Shown piece by piece: positions 15,180 through 23,344 of a stretch of DNA of 47,251 nt (its first letter is position 1; every line of letters starts with the position of its first letter). The position numbers and the translations under genes are program-made. The notes beneath the pieces were generated by a model. That model did no database searches and was not told where the DNA came from. It was given only the letters and a program-made list of their open reading frames with translations. This DNA is from Clostridia bacterium (GTDB lineage Bacteria > Bacillota > Clostridia > Christensenellales > Borkfalkiaceae). Location of the stretch: positions 1 through 47,251 of the forward strand of contig JAQYLE010000073.1 of the NCBI GenBank assembly GCA_028720205.1, read 5' to 3'.

Positions 15180-17636
15180 ATGAAAAAAATTTTGAACGTA
15201 CAGGGTTTGGACTGCGCGGCATGCGCGGCGGAACTGGAAGAAATACTCGGCAAATCCGAGGGCGTTTTATCCGCTTCGGTTTCGTTTGTCATGCAAAAAA
15301 TCGTTCTGGAATACGAGGACGAAGTCGCTTTAAAGCGGGCGATTCAGACGGCGAACGGTTTTGAAGAAGTGCGCGTTCTTACGGAAGAAGAAAACACTTG
15401 CGATAATCATGCCGCAGTCGATCCGACCGGCGAAAACGATAAAATCGTATTGCGGCTGGAAGGATTGCATTGCGCGGCGTGCGCCGACGCATTGGAAAAA
15501 AGGATTGCGGCGATCGACGGCGTGAAGAACGTCAGCGTGGATTTCGTGGGACAGCGTATTTTTTTATCGGCGCAAAACGCCGCGGCGTTGAAAAAGGCGG
15601 TAAAGACGGCGAACGCCTTTGAAAAGGTACGCGTTTTAAACGGCGAAGAACCGTTTATGAGCGACGGAATCAATGGAATCAATAAAAAAGAAAATAAAAA
15701 CGTAAAAAACGGAGCGGCGAACGGGCAAAGAGGCGAAGCGGCTTCGATTATTGTTTCCGCGGTTTTATTTCTGGCGGGAATTCTGTTTGACAAAGTATTT
15801 TCGTTCGGGCGAGCGCTTTCCTTCGTTTGTTATGCGGCGGCATACTTCGTTTCCGGTTGGCGGGTGCTGTTATCCACGGCTAAAAATATCGTAAAGGGCA
15901 GAGTTTTCGACGAGAATTTTTTAATGACGCTTGCCTCGGTAGGCGCGGTGCTCCTCGGCGACTACGCGGAAGGCGCGGCGGTGATGCTGTTGTACGCGCT
16001 GGGCGAATGGCTGCAAGTCGTGGCGGTGGGGTCTTCTCGTCGCAACGTCGCCGATCTGATGGCGTTGAAAAGCGAAAGCGCGAACCTGATTAAAAAAGGG
16101 ATAAACGCGGAAAAAGGGAGCGAAACGATTGTTTGCGTTCCGCCCGAAGAACTTCGCGTCGGCGACGAGATTATCGTGCGTGCCGGCGAGAAAATACCGT
16201 GCGACGGCGTGCTGGCGAGTACCGCGGCTTCGCTCGATACCAAATCGCTTACCGGCGAAGCGGAATACCGCGCGGCGAAGGAGGGAGACGAACTGCTTTC
16301 GGGGTGTATCAACGCCGGCGAAGTGTTTCGCATGCGCATTACGAAAGAATACAAAAACAGCGCGGTGGCGCGAATACTCGATCTTATGGAAAATTCTGCG
16401 GCGCAAAAGGCGCAGAGCGAAAAATTCATTACGAAGTTTTCGCGCTATTACACGCCGATCGTATGTATCGCCGCGTTGATCGTCGCGTTTGTTTTTCCGC
16501 TTTACGACGTATTTTTCGGCGGCGGATATACGCAACGTCTTGCGCGCTGGATACGCGCCGCGCTCAATTTTCTTGTTATTTCCTGCCCGTGCGCGTTGAT
16601 TATTTCCGTGCCGCTCACGTATTTCTGCGCGCTTGGCGCCTGCGCAAAAGACGGCGTGATCGTGAAAGGCGCTACCTATCTGGACGCGCTGGCCAAAGCG
16701 AAAATAATCGCTTTCGATAAAACGGGCACGTTGACGAAAGGCGATTTTACCGTAACGAAAATCAATGCGGCGGCGCCGTTCACGCAGGAAGAAGTTCTAT
16801 CGTTCGTCGCAGCGGCGGAAAGCAATTCCGCGCATCCTATCGCGCGGGCGTTTGAAAAGGCGTACGAGGGCGGCGCAAAGGATATAACGGCGTTAAAAAC
16901 GCTTTTTGCAAAGGAAACGGCGGGCGGCGGCATTGCGGCGACGTTGCAAGGCGAAAGCGGCAGGTACGAAGTTTTATGCGGCAAAGCGGAATTTCTGTAT
17001 GCAAACGGCGTAACGGTACAACAGGCGCAAAGTACGCGCACCACCGTGTACGTTTCGGTAAACGGAGCGTTTGCAGGCAGCGTGGAAATAGGGGATCGTC
17101 TGCGCGAAACGGCGAAAGCGGCGATTGCCGATATGAAAAAAACGGGCGCGGAAAGAACGGTGATCCTCACGGGCGATACGGCGGAGCGCGCGGAAAGCAT
17201 TGCTAAAGAGGCGGGCATAACCGAGTGGAAAGCAGGGCTTCTGCCCGATGAAAAACTTGCGGCGGCGAACGAACTGAAAAAGAGCGGCGCGCTGTTGTAT
17301 GTGGGCGACGGAATCAACGACGCGCCCGTTATGGCGGCGGCGGACTGTTCGGCGTCCATGGGCAAACTGGGCGCGGCTGCGGCGGTGGAAGCAAGCGACG
17401 TTGTGCTGGTATCCGACGATTTGTTTTCGCTTGCCAAAGGCAGAAGAACGGCGCGGAAAGCGCAAAAAATCGTACGGGAAAACATTGCGTTTTCCATCTT
17501 TTGCAAAGCGGCGTTTTTAATCGGTTCGCTTGCAGGCGTCGTGCCGCTGTGGCTTGCTGTGTTTGCGGACGTGGGCGTGATGATGCTTGCCGTGTTAAAC
17601 GCGTTGCGTATGATGAAAAGAAGACAAACGAAGTAA
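15180..17636 (+). CDS. Heavy-metal exporting P1B-type ATPase (CadA/ZntA-like)
   Basis: This 818-residue membrane pump uses ATP to export soft divalent metals. It has two N-terminal HMA domains with GLDCAAC (C12, C15) and GLHCAAC (C98, C101). The transmembrane metal site is CPC at C469-C471 (SCPCALIISVPL), the phosphorylated Asp is D513 in DKTGTLT, and the nucleotide domain has the HP motif (SAHPIA) and GDGINDAPV. The last helix reads FADVGVMMLAVLNALRMM; the Asp before GV is typical of the Zn/Cd/Pb subgroup (P1B-2). This agrees with the upstream sensor. The ribosome-binding site before ATG 15180 is weak (ACGGG). Copper is unlikely given the D-V-G signature. Confidence 0.92.
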   Translation: MKKILNVQGLDCAACAAELEEILGKSEGVLSASVSFVMQKIVLEYEDEVALKRAIQTANGFEEVRVLTEEENTCDNHAAVDPTGENDKIVLRLEGLHCAACADALEKRIAAIDGVKNVSVDFVGQRIFLSAQNAAALKKAVKTANAFEKVRVLNGEEPFMSDGINGINKKENKNVKNGAANGQRGEAASIIVSAVLFLAGILFDKVFSFGRALSFVCYAAAYFVSGWRVLLSTAKNIVKGRVFDENFLMTLASVGAVLLGDYAEGAAVMLLYALGEWLQVVAVGSSRRNVADLMALKSESANLIKKGINAEKGSETIVCVPPEELRVGDEIIVRAGEKIPCDGVLASTAASLDTKSLTGEAEYRAAKEGDELLSGCINAGEVFRMRITKEYKNSAVARILDLMENSAAQKAQSEKFITKFSRYYTPIVCIAALIVAFVFPLYDVFFGGGYTQRLARWIRAALNFLVISCPCALIISVPLTYFCALGACAKDGVIVKGATYLDALAKAKIIAFDKTGTLTKGDFTVTKINAAAPFTQEEVLSFVAAAESNSAHPIARAFEKAYEGGAKDITALKTLFAKETAGGGIAATLQGESGRYEVLCGKAEFLYANGVTVQQAQSTRTTVYVSVNGAFAGSVEIGDRLRETAKAAIADMKKTGAERTVILTGDTAERAESIAKEAGITEWKAGLLPDEKLAAANELKKSGALLYVGDGINDAPVMAAADCSASMGKLGAAAAVEASDVVLVSDDLFSLAKGRRTARKAQKIVRENIAFSIFCKAAFLIGSLAGVVPLWLAVFADVGVMMLAVLNALRMMKRRQTK

Positions 17637-17653
17637 ACGCAAGGGAGGAGATT

Positions 17654-18247
17654 ATGCAATTGCAAAAACTTATCGTGGCAACGGGGAATTTGCATAAACT
17701 GCGCGAGATCCGCGGGATTTTTTCGGAAACGGAAGTCATTTCGGCGGCGGAAGCGGGGTTTGAAGAAGATACGCCGGAAACGGGCGGAACGTTTGAAGAA
17801 AACGCGCTGATCAAAGCGCGGGCGGCGTCGCGGGCGCTGGGGTTGCCTGCTCTTGCCGACGACAGCGGCCTTTGCGTGGACGCGCTCGGCGGCGCGCCGG
17901 GCGTATACAGCGCGCGCTATGCGGGAGGACACGGAAACGATAAAGCCAACCGCGAAAAACTGCTGCGGGAACTTTCGGATATAGCGAACCGTCGGGCCCG
18001 GTTCCGTTGCGCCGTGGCGCTGTGTTTTCCCGGAGGAAAAGAAATTATCGCTACGGGAGAAACCTGCGGCGAAATTTTGCGGGAAGAACAGGGAAAAAAC
18101 GGCTTCGGGTACGATTGTCTGTTTTTCAGCGACGATTTGCAAAAGAGTTTCGCCGAGGCGACCGCGGAGGAAAAAAACGCCGTTTCGCACCGCGGTCGGG
18201 CATTGAGCGCGCTGAAAGAAAAGTTGGCGCGCCTGCGGGAGGAGTAA
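17654..18247 (+). CDS. rdgB: RdgB/HAM1-family dITP/XTP pyrophosphatase
   Basis: This 197-residue enzyme hydrolyses deaminated purine nucleotides (dITP, ITP, XTP) to monophosphates so they are not built into DNA or RNA. Signatures are the N-terminal ATGNLHKLREI, TFEENALIKARAAS, LADDSGLCVDALGGAPGVYSARYAG (positions about 20-100) and the C-terminal FGYDCLF and SHRGRAL. The start is ATG 17654 with GGGAGGAG just upstream; the frame is open further upstream but overlaps the ATPase gene and lacks family residues. It lies 17 bp after the metal ATPase, so it belongs to the metal-regulated operon. Confidence 0.93.
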   Translation: MQLQKLIVATGNLHKLREIRGIFSETEVISAAEAGFEEDTPETGGTFEENALIKARAASRALGLPALADDSGLCVDALGGAPGVYSARYAGGHGNDKANREKLLRELSDIANRRARFRCAVALCFPGGKEIIATGETCGEILREEQGKNGFGYDCLFFSDDLQKSFAEATAEEKNAVSHRGRALSALKEKLARLREE

Positions 18248-18251
18248 TCGG

Positions 18252-18737
18252 ATGAAAACGCTGATAGCGATATCGGATTCGCACGGGCATAAAGAAAATC
18301 TCGAAGCGCTTTCGCGCGTTTTCGAAGAGTGCGATTATATCGTGCACCTTGGCGACGGCAGGGCGGATATGCGCGAAATTTCAGAAAAATATCCCGAAAA
18401 AACGTATGTATTAAAAGGAAACTGCGATTTGTGCGGCGGGCTGAAAGAGGCGGAAATACAAATCGAAGGCGTAAAGGTTTTTGCGTGCCACGGCGATTTG
18501 TACCGCGTGAAAAGCGAGCCGTATACGCTTGCCGCCGAGGCGAAAGAGCGCGGCGCCGGCGTTGCGCTGTACGGGCACACGCACCGCGCGGCGATAGAAA
18601 CGGTAAACGGAGTAACGCTGGTATGTCCGGGCAATTTAAAATCGCCCCTGTATCGGGGCGGCACGTACGCCTATCTTGTAATCGATAAAGAAAAATGCGT
18701 TGCCACGCTTGTGGGCGCAGAACAGGTCGACGAATAA
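18252..18737 (+). CDS. YfcE/MJ0936-family metallophosphoesterase
   Basis: This 161-residue phosphodiesterase of the calcineurin-like fold has the metal ligands in order: SDSHG (residues 8-12), HLGD, GNCD, CHGD and YGHTHR. Family members hydrolyse phosphodiesters such as cyclic nucleotides or nucleotides in vitro; the cellular substrate is not known. It starts 4 bp after rdgB, with the Shine-Dalgarno (GGGAGGAG) inside the rdgB end, so the two are translationally coupled. That arrangement with RdgB is common in Firmicutes and suggests nucleotide housekeeping. Confidence 0.88.
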   Translation: MKTLIAISDSHGHKENLEALSRVFEECDYIVHLGDGRADMREISEKYPEKTYVLKGNCDLCGGLKEAEIQIEGVKVFACHGDLYRVKSEPYTLAAEAKERGAGVALYGHTHRAAIETVNGVTLVCPGNLKSPLYRGGTYAYLVIDKEKCVATLVGAEQVDE

Positions 18738-18768
18738 ATCGGCAAAAGAATTTACTATCTTATAAAAA

Positions 18769-18829
18769 AAGCGATTAACAAAAGAACTTAAAAAAATTGT
18801 AAGTTTTTTTGACGATCGCTTGTTTTTTT
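18769..18829 (+). terminator. Nested terminator at the end of the metal operon
   Basis: An outer stem AAGCGAT (18769-18775) with ATCGCTT (18815-18821) encloses an inner AACTTA/TAAGTT hairpin with its own T-run. The outer stem is followed by GTTTTTTT. The last bases overlap the -35 of the next promoter. Confidence 0.68.
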
Positions 18830-18848
18830 ATCGAAGATAAGGTATAAT
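18820..18848 (+). promoter_or_regulatory. Promoter of the phosphate transport pair
   Basis: TTGTTT (18820-18825), 17 bp and TATAAT (18843-18848). The -35 is built from the end of the preceding terminator stem and its T-run. The leader to the ATG is about 70 nt. Confidence 0.68.
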
Positions 18849-18925
18849 GTTAATATAAAAATTTAACAAAGCATAAAAAACAGAACGATTGACCTAAAAG
18901 AAGCAAACGGGGAAGAGAAACAGGT

Positions 18926-19972
18926 ATGACGTTAACGCAGTTTTTCGCACAACTTTCCGCCGCTCCCGCGTTATGGGTGACGGCGATACTTACGCTCGGC
19001 GTGATTTTAGTCAACGGGTGGACGGACGCGCCCAACGCGATAGCAAGTTGCGTAGCCACCCGCGCCATGCGTCCCCGCGCGGCTATATTGATGGCGGCGG
19101 CGTGTAATTTTCTGGGCGTACTGGTAATGACGATGTTATCTCCGCGCGTAGCGGAAACGATATACAACATGGTAGATTTCGGTTCAGACGCGCACGAGGC
19201 GCAAATCGCTCTTTCGGCGGCTATGTTCGCCATCGTGGCGTGGGCGGTTCTGGCGTGGGCGTTCGGCATACCCACCAGCGAAAGTCATGCGCTTATCGCG
19301 GGACTTACGGGTTCGGCGATTGCAATGCACGGCAATTTAAACGGCGTAAACGGCGCGGAATGGGCGAAAGTGCTTTACGGACTGGTCTTTTCGCTTGTAA
19401 TCGGGTTTGCGCTGGGGTTTGTTTTCACAAAGGCTTTGCAACGCGCGTTTACAAACGTCGATTATAAAAAGGCGAACGTTTTTTTCGATAAAGGACAGGT
19501 GGCGGCCGCGGCAGGTACGGCGTTTATGCACGGCGCGCAGGACGGGCAGAAATTCATGGGCGTGTTTTTGTTAGGGATAGCGCTCTCGGGCGGAAACACT
19601 TCGGCTTCGGCAATGCAGATTCCCGTATGGCTGATGATTTTATGTTCTGCGGTGATGGGCTTCGGCACGTCGATCGGCGGCATGAAAATCATTAAATCCG
19701 TGGGAATGGATATGGTACGGCTGGAAAAATATCAGGGTTTTGCGGCGGATATATCCGCCACGGCCGGATTGTTGGTCTGTTCGCTTCTGGGCATGCCCGT
19801 ATCCACCACGCACGCGAAAACCACGGCGATTATGGGCGTAGGCGCGGCAAAGCGATTCCGTTGCGTGAATTGGGGCGTGGCAAAGGACATGGCGCTTACC
19901 TGGCTGCTCACTTTTCCCGGGTGCGGTGCGATAGGATATCTTATGACGAAACTGTTCGTTCTGATTTTTTAA
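18926..19972 (+). CDS. pit: PiT-family inorganic phosphate transporter
   Basis: This 348-residue inner-membrane symporter imports phosphate with a cation. The duplicated PiT signature is clear: GWTDAPNAIASCVATRAM near residue 31 and GIPTSESHALIAGLTGSAIA near residue 113, then a second half with GMPVSTTHAKTTAIMGVG near residue 291. Hydrophobic segments span most of the length. GGGGAAGAG lies before ATG 18926. The next gene, a DUF47/PhoU-like protein, is the usual partner of PiT transporters. A divalent metal-phosphate complex is the likely transported form; that is family knowledge. Confidence 0.93.
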   Translation: MTLTQFFAQLSAAPALWVTAILTLGVILVNGWTDAPNAIASCVATRAMRPRAAILMAAACNFLGVLVMTMLSPRVAETIYNMVDFGSDAHEAQIALSAAMFAIVAWAVLAWAFGIPTSESHALIAGLTGSAIAMHGNLNGVNGAEWAKVLYGLVFSLVIGFALGFVFTKALQRAFTNVDYKKANVFFDKGQVAAAAGTAFMHGAQDGQKFMGVFLLGIALSGGNTSASAMQIPVWLMILCSAVMGFGTSIGGMKIIKSVGMDMVRLEKYQGFAADISATAGLLVCSLLGMPVSTTHAKTTAIMGVGAAKRFRCVNWGVAKDMALTWLLTFPGCGAIGYLMTKLFVLIF

Positions 19973-20047
19973 TTTTTTAAATTGTCGGCGCGCGGAAGAG
20001 GGGCAACGGAATAAACTGATAAAGAAATAAGTACGGAGGGAAAAACA

Positions 20048-20674
20048 ATGAAGGCGAAAAAGAAGAAATTCGATTATTTCGAAAGTCTTGTAAATATGTC
20101 GCTTTACGCTTTGCAGGGGGCGAAACTGTTAAAAGAGATTATCGTAGATTTCAATCATGAAACGCTTGGCGAACGGCGCAGAAGCATGCACGAGTTAGAA
20201 CATCGATGCGATACGGAAAAGCACGCGCTTACCACGGCGCTGGCAAAGGAATTTCTGCCGCCTGTCGAGCGCGACGACCTGTTCCGTCTTTCTCATGTAA
20301 CGGATAATCTTACCGACGCAATCGACGGCGTGGCGGCGTTTTTATATATGGCGGATATCCGCGCGATCCGACCGGACAGCGCGGCGTTTGCCGATCTGAT
20401 TATCGAATGTTGCGAAGGCGCGACGGAACTTTTACGCGAATTCCGCAATTTTAAAAAGCCCGCTCGGTTGAACGAACTGATTATTCTGCTCAACGATCTG
20501 GAAGAGCGCGGCGACAAACTGTACGCCGAGGCGGTAAGGAAACTTTCTTCGGAAAGTAAATCTACGCGCGAGGTGATTGAATGGCGTGATATTTACAAAA
20601 AATTCGAAATCTGTTTCGACGCCGCGGAGTCCATTGCCGACAACGTGGAATCGGCGGTATTGAAAAACTCGTAA
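20048..20674 (+). CDS. DUF47 PhoU-like accessory protein of the Pit transporter
   Basis: This 208-residue all-helical cytosolic protein has the repeated acidic ExxxD-type metal-binding motifs of PhoU relatives (ELEHRCDTEKH and LNDLEERGDKLYAEAVRKL). DUF47 proteins sit next to PiT transporters in many bacteria and tune their activity. It begins 75 bp after pit, with GGAGG before the ATG. The unit closes with a strong terminator. Confidence 0.9.
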   Translation: MKAKKKKFDYFESLVNMSLYALQGAKLLKEIIVDFNHETLGERRRSMHELEHRCDTEKHALTTALAKEFLPPVERDDLFRLSHVTDNLTDAIDGVAAFLYMADIRAIRPDSAAFADLIIECCEGATELLREFRNFKKPARLNELIILLNDLEERGDKLYAEAVRKLSSESKSTREVIEWRDIYKKFEICFDAAESIADNVESAVLKNS

Positions 20675-20743
20675 ACGCGGGCGTAAAAAACCTTAAATCC
20701 GGCGTTTTAACAAAAAAAATCGAAATAAAGGAAATAAAAAAAT

Positions 20744-20790
20744 CGGTGCGCGCGGAAAAATTTCCGCGCGCAAACCGTTTTGCCGTTTTT
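20744..20790 (+). terminator. Intrinsic terminator after the phosphate operon
   Basis: TGCGCGCGGAAA (20747-20758) pairs with TTTCCGCGCGCA (20761-20772), a 12-bp stem that can be extended by CGGT/ACCG, and is followed by TTTTGCCGTTTTTTT. Confidence 0.78.
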
Positions 20791-20826
20791 TTCAAAAAAA
20801 CCCGTTGAAACGCCGCTTTCGGCTTG

Positions 20827-20855
20827 TTGACAAAGCGTAAAAAAAGCGCTAAAAT
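20827..20855 (+). promoter_or_regulatory. Promoter of the LysR regulator
   Basis: TTGACA (20827-20832), 17 bp and TAAAAT (20850-20855), about 40 bp before the ATG. Confidence 0.78.
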
Positions 20856-20895
20856 AATATACGGGAAACATATATTTTCACAAAGGGAGAACGGC

Positions 20896-21822
20896 ATGAA
20901 TATCGGCTACTTAAAATACGCAATCGTTGTGGCGAAAGCGGGTTCGCTCAGCAAGGCGGCGGAAGAACTTTCGGTGGCGCAACCCAATTTATCCCGCGCG
21001 ATCAAAGAACTGGAAAAGGAGTTGGATATTATTATCTTCGAACGAAAACCGAAAGGCATTGTATTAACGCCCGACGGAGAAATTCTTATCTCCTACGGCA
21101 AGCGTATTTTAAAAGAAATAGACGACGTGGAAAAAGAGTTTAAAGAAAGGGGCAAAGAAAAGGCTGTATTTTCCGCTTCGGTGCCGCGCGCCACTTACGT
21201 TTCGCACGCTTTTGCGGAATTTTCCAAAACTCTTTCCGAAAAAGAGCGTTGCGAAGTATATTATAAAGAAACAAATGCTTTGCGGGCGATCACGAATATT
21301 CTGGAAAAGGATTATCGCCTCGGAATTATCCGATACGCCGCCATTCACGATAAAGAAGTGAAAGATTTATTAAAGAATAAAAATCTTGCGTTTGAGTTGA
21401 TCGCCGAATTTCGCTACGTACTGGTGATGAGCAAAGACTCTCCGCTTGCCGCGGCGGACGAAATACATTATTCCGATCTTGGGAATTATATCGAAATCGC
21501 GCATGCCGACCCGTATGTGCCGTCCGTTTCCCTTTCGCAGATCCGCGAAGAGGAATTACCCGATACCATGGCGCGGCGCATTTTCGTATTCGAACGGGCC
21601 AGTCAGTTCGACGTGCTTTCGGCAAATAAAGAAACGTTCATGTGGGTATCGCGTATTCCGCCCGAAACGCTGCAACGTTACAATCTTGTTTGCAGGGAAT
21701 GTTCGGATAACGCAAAACTTTACCGCGACGTGCTGATTTATTCTAAAAATTATACGCTTACGTCGTTAGATAAGTCGTTTATTACGTGCCTTTGCGAATC
21801 GAAACGCAGGTATTTTGACTGA
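20896..21822 (+). CDS. LysR-family transcriptional regulator
   Basis: This 308-residue regulator has an N-terminal winged helix-turn-helix (residues 1-60: GSLSKAAEELSVAQPNLSRA, then IKELEKELDIIIFERKPKGI) and a periplasmic-binding-protein-like effector domain from about residue 90. ATG 20896 has AAAGGGAGA upstream; an upstream in-frame TTG does not fit the family. It has its own promoter. LysR proteins often regulate a divergent neighbour, but the upstream genes point the same way, so the target is not evident. The effector cannot be read from sequence. Confidence 0.92.
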   Translation: MNIGYLKYAIVVAKAGSLSKAAEELSVAQPNLSRAIKELEKELDIIIFERKPKGIVLTPDGEILISYGKRILKEIDDVEKEFKERGKEKAVFSASVPRATYVSHAFAEFSKTLSEKERCEVYYKETNALRAITNILEKDYRLGIIRYAAIHDKEVKDLLKNKNLAFELIAEFRYVLVMSKDSPLAAADEIHYSDLGNYIEIAHADPYVPSVSLSQIREEELPDTMARRIFVFERASQFDVLSANKETFMWVSRIPPETLQRYNLVCRECSDNAKLYRDVLIYSKNYTLTSLDKSFITCLCESKRRYFD

Positions 21823-21877
21823 CGGCGAAGCGATTTTAGTATATCAGAAAAGATATACCTTAGTTGAAATTATATAT

Positions 21878-21906
21878 TTGCTTTTTTTACCGCGAAAGAG
21901 TATAAT
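21878..21906 (+). promoter_or_regulatory. Promoter of the APH-like kinase
   Basis: TTGCTT (21878-21883), 17 bp and TATAAT (21901-21906), about 40 bp before the ATG. Confidence 0.72.
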
Positions 21907-21947
21907 AGAATCGGCTGTGTACAAAGCGAAAGAGGAACAAAAACAAC

Positions 21948-22700
21948 ATGGAACTCGACAGGGTGATTGCCGTGCGGACGGGCAAAACCGTATACCGCAA
22001 CGGCGACAAATGCGTGAAAGTATTCGGCGAAGGGTATTCCGCGGCGGAGGTGCTTTGCGAAGCCGCTAATCACGCGCGGGCGGCGGAGGCGAAATTACCC
22101 GTTCCCGAACTGTATGCCGCGCTGAAAACGGATAACAAATGGATGATCGTTTCCGAATATATCAAGGGGAAAACCTTTGAAACGCTGATGAAACAATACC
22201 CCGAACGGCGCGAAGAATTACTCGGACGGTTTGTGAATCTGCAAATGACGGTATTTTCCAAACCGGGCGCCGCGCTGCCCTCTCTTCGGGAAAGATTGGA
22301 AAAAGGAATAGAACGGGCAGACGCGGACGAAGCCACGCGTTTTGAATTGCTGGCGCGGTTGCGGGCAACGCCGCGGCAGAATAAATTTTGTCACGGGCAT
22401 TTTACTTTGTCCAACGTGGTGGCGGGCGACGACGGTCGCGATTATCTATTGGATTTTTCGCGCGTTTCTTCCGGAAACGCCGCGGCGGACGTAGCCTTTA
22501 CCTATCTTTCGTTTCTTTTTAAAAAACAGACGGTAACGGCGGAACGATATCTCGACGTATATTGTAAAAAAAGCGGCGAGGCAAGGGGATACGTTCTGCG
22601 TTTTGCAATCCTGACGGCGGCGGCGCTGTCGGCGGACGCAAACGAAGAAAAACGCGAATTTTATCGTTCGTACGTACGGGCGGCGGAAAAATTGCCGTGA
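21948..22700 (+). CDS. APH/choline-kinase-like phosphotransferase with altered catalytic motif
   Basis: This 250-residue protein has the protein-kinase-like APH fold: a conserved Lys region (KCVKVFGEGYSAAEVLCEAA), a hinge with MIVSEYIKGKTFE, the catalytic loop FCHGHFTLSN, and the metal-binding strand LLDFSRV (D169). In active APH enzymes the loop reads HGDxxxxN; here the catalytic Asp is His (H149-G150-H151, with N156 kept). Either activity is altered or the protein is a pseudokinase. Small-molecule kinases of this type phosphorylate sugars, choline or antibiotics; I cannot name the substrate. There is no terminator in the 101 bp to the hydrogenase island and I see no promoter there, so readthrough into it is possible. 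Confidence 0.75.
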   Translation: MELDRVIAVRTGKTVYRNGDKCVKVFGEGYSAAEVLCEAANHARAAEAKLPVPELYAALKTDNKWMIVSEYIKGKTFETLMKQYPERREELLGRFVNLQMTVFSKPGAALPSLRERLEKGIERADADEATRFELLARLRATPRQNKFCHGHFTLSNVVAGDDGRDYLLDFSRVSSGNAAADVAFTYLSFLFKKQTVTAERYLDVYCKKSGEARGYVLRFAILTAAALSADANEEKREFYRSYVRAAEKLP

Positions 22701-22801
22701 CAAGAAACGTACCGGAACGCCGCACAGAACGCTCGCTATAAAATTCAAACAAGAGGGACGCGCGGCATTGACGCGCTTTATAACACAAAGGAGAAAAACG
22801 A

Positions 22802-23044
22802 ATGGTTAAATTAACGGTATGTATCGGAAGTTCCTGCCATTTAAAGGGCTCGCGGCAGGTGGTGGAAACGTTTCAGAACCTGATTGAAAGGCACGGCATA
22901 AAAGAAAAAGTGGAACTGAGCGGTACGTTCTGTATGGGCAGATGCCGCGAAGGAGTATGCGTTTTACTGAACGATCAGTCGTATTCCGTATCTCCCGAAA
23001 CGGCGGAAGAATTTTTTGAAACGCAAGTGCTGGGAAGGTGCTGA
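22802..23044 (+). CDS. Stand-alone thioredoxin-like [2Fe-2S] protein (NuoE/HydC C-terminal type)
   Basis: This 80-residue protein has the four cluster ligands of thioredoxin-like ferredoxins: CxxxxC (C7, C12 in CIGSSCHLKG) and CxxxC (C44, C48 in SGTFCMGRC). C53 and C80 are extra cysteines. In multisubunit hydrogenases this domain forms part of HydC/NuoE; here it stands alone and would be an electron carrier. AAAGGAG precedes the ATG. It is the first gene of the hydrogenase island, 3 bp before its paralogue. The role as electron donor or acceptor for a neighbouring hydrogenase is inferred from position. Confidence 0.83.
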   Translation: MVKLTVCIGSSCHLKGSRQVVETFQNLIERHGIKEKVELSGTFCMGRCREGVCVLLNDQSYSVSPETAEEFFETQVLGRC

Positions 23045-23047
23045 CGT

Positions 23048-23302
23048 ATGCTGAACGTTCGTGTATGCGTGGGCAGTTCGTGCTATCTGAAAGGCTCGGA
23101 AAAAATCGTGCAATTATTGCAGAAATACATTGCGGAACGCTCTTTAAAAGATAAAATTTCGCTTTCGGGCAGTTTCTGCGCAGGGAAGTGCAACCGCCTC
23201 GGCGTAACCGTAGGCGTGGAAAACGAGGTATATACGGGCTTTACGGAAGAAACGTTCGATAAATTCTGGCACGAAAAAATAGAAACCGCCCTGAACCGAT
23301 GA
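23048..23302 (+). CDS. Second stand-alone thioredoxin-like [2Fe-2S] protein
   Basis: This 84-residue paralogue of the preceding protein has cluster cysteines at the same residue numbers (C7, C12, C44, C48: CVGSSCYLKG and SGSFCAGKC). The two share the GSSCxLKG and LSGxFCxGxC blocks but differ elsewhere, so this is an old tandem duplication and not a recent one. It lacks the extra C53 and C80 of its neighbour. Different redox partners for the two are possible. It lies 42 bp before the sensory hydrogenase gene. Confidence 0.83.
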   Translation: MLNVRVCVGSSCYLKGSEKIVQLLQKYIAERSLKDKISLSGSFCAGKCNRLGVTVGVENEVYTGFTEETFDKFWHEKIETALNR

Positions 23303-23344
23303 ACAAGCGAATTTTCTAACAAAAGGAGTGTAACGAAAAAAGAT

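Noticed and set aside
16676-18190. A 504-codon frame on the minus strand opposite the metal ATPase and rdgB
   Set aside because: Its codons mirror the real genes on the other strand, it has no conserved motif or ribosome-binding site, and both plus-strand genes are unmistakable.
22701-22801. A promoter for the hydrogenase island in the gap after the kinase gene
   Set aside because: TATAAA and TATAAC occur, but no -35 at normal distance; the island may be read from the kinase promoter or a different sigma factor.
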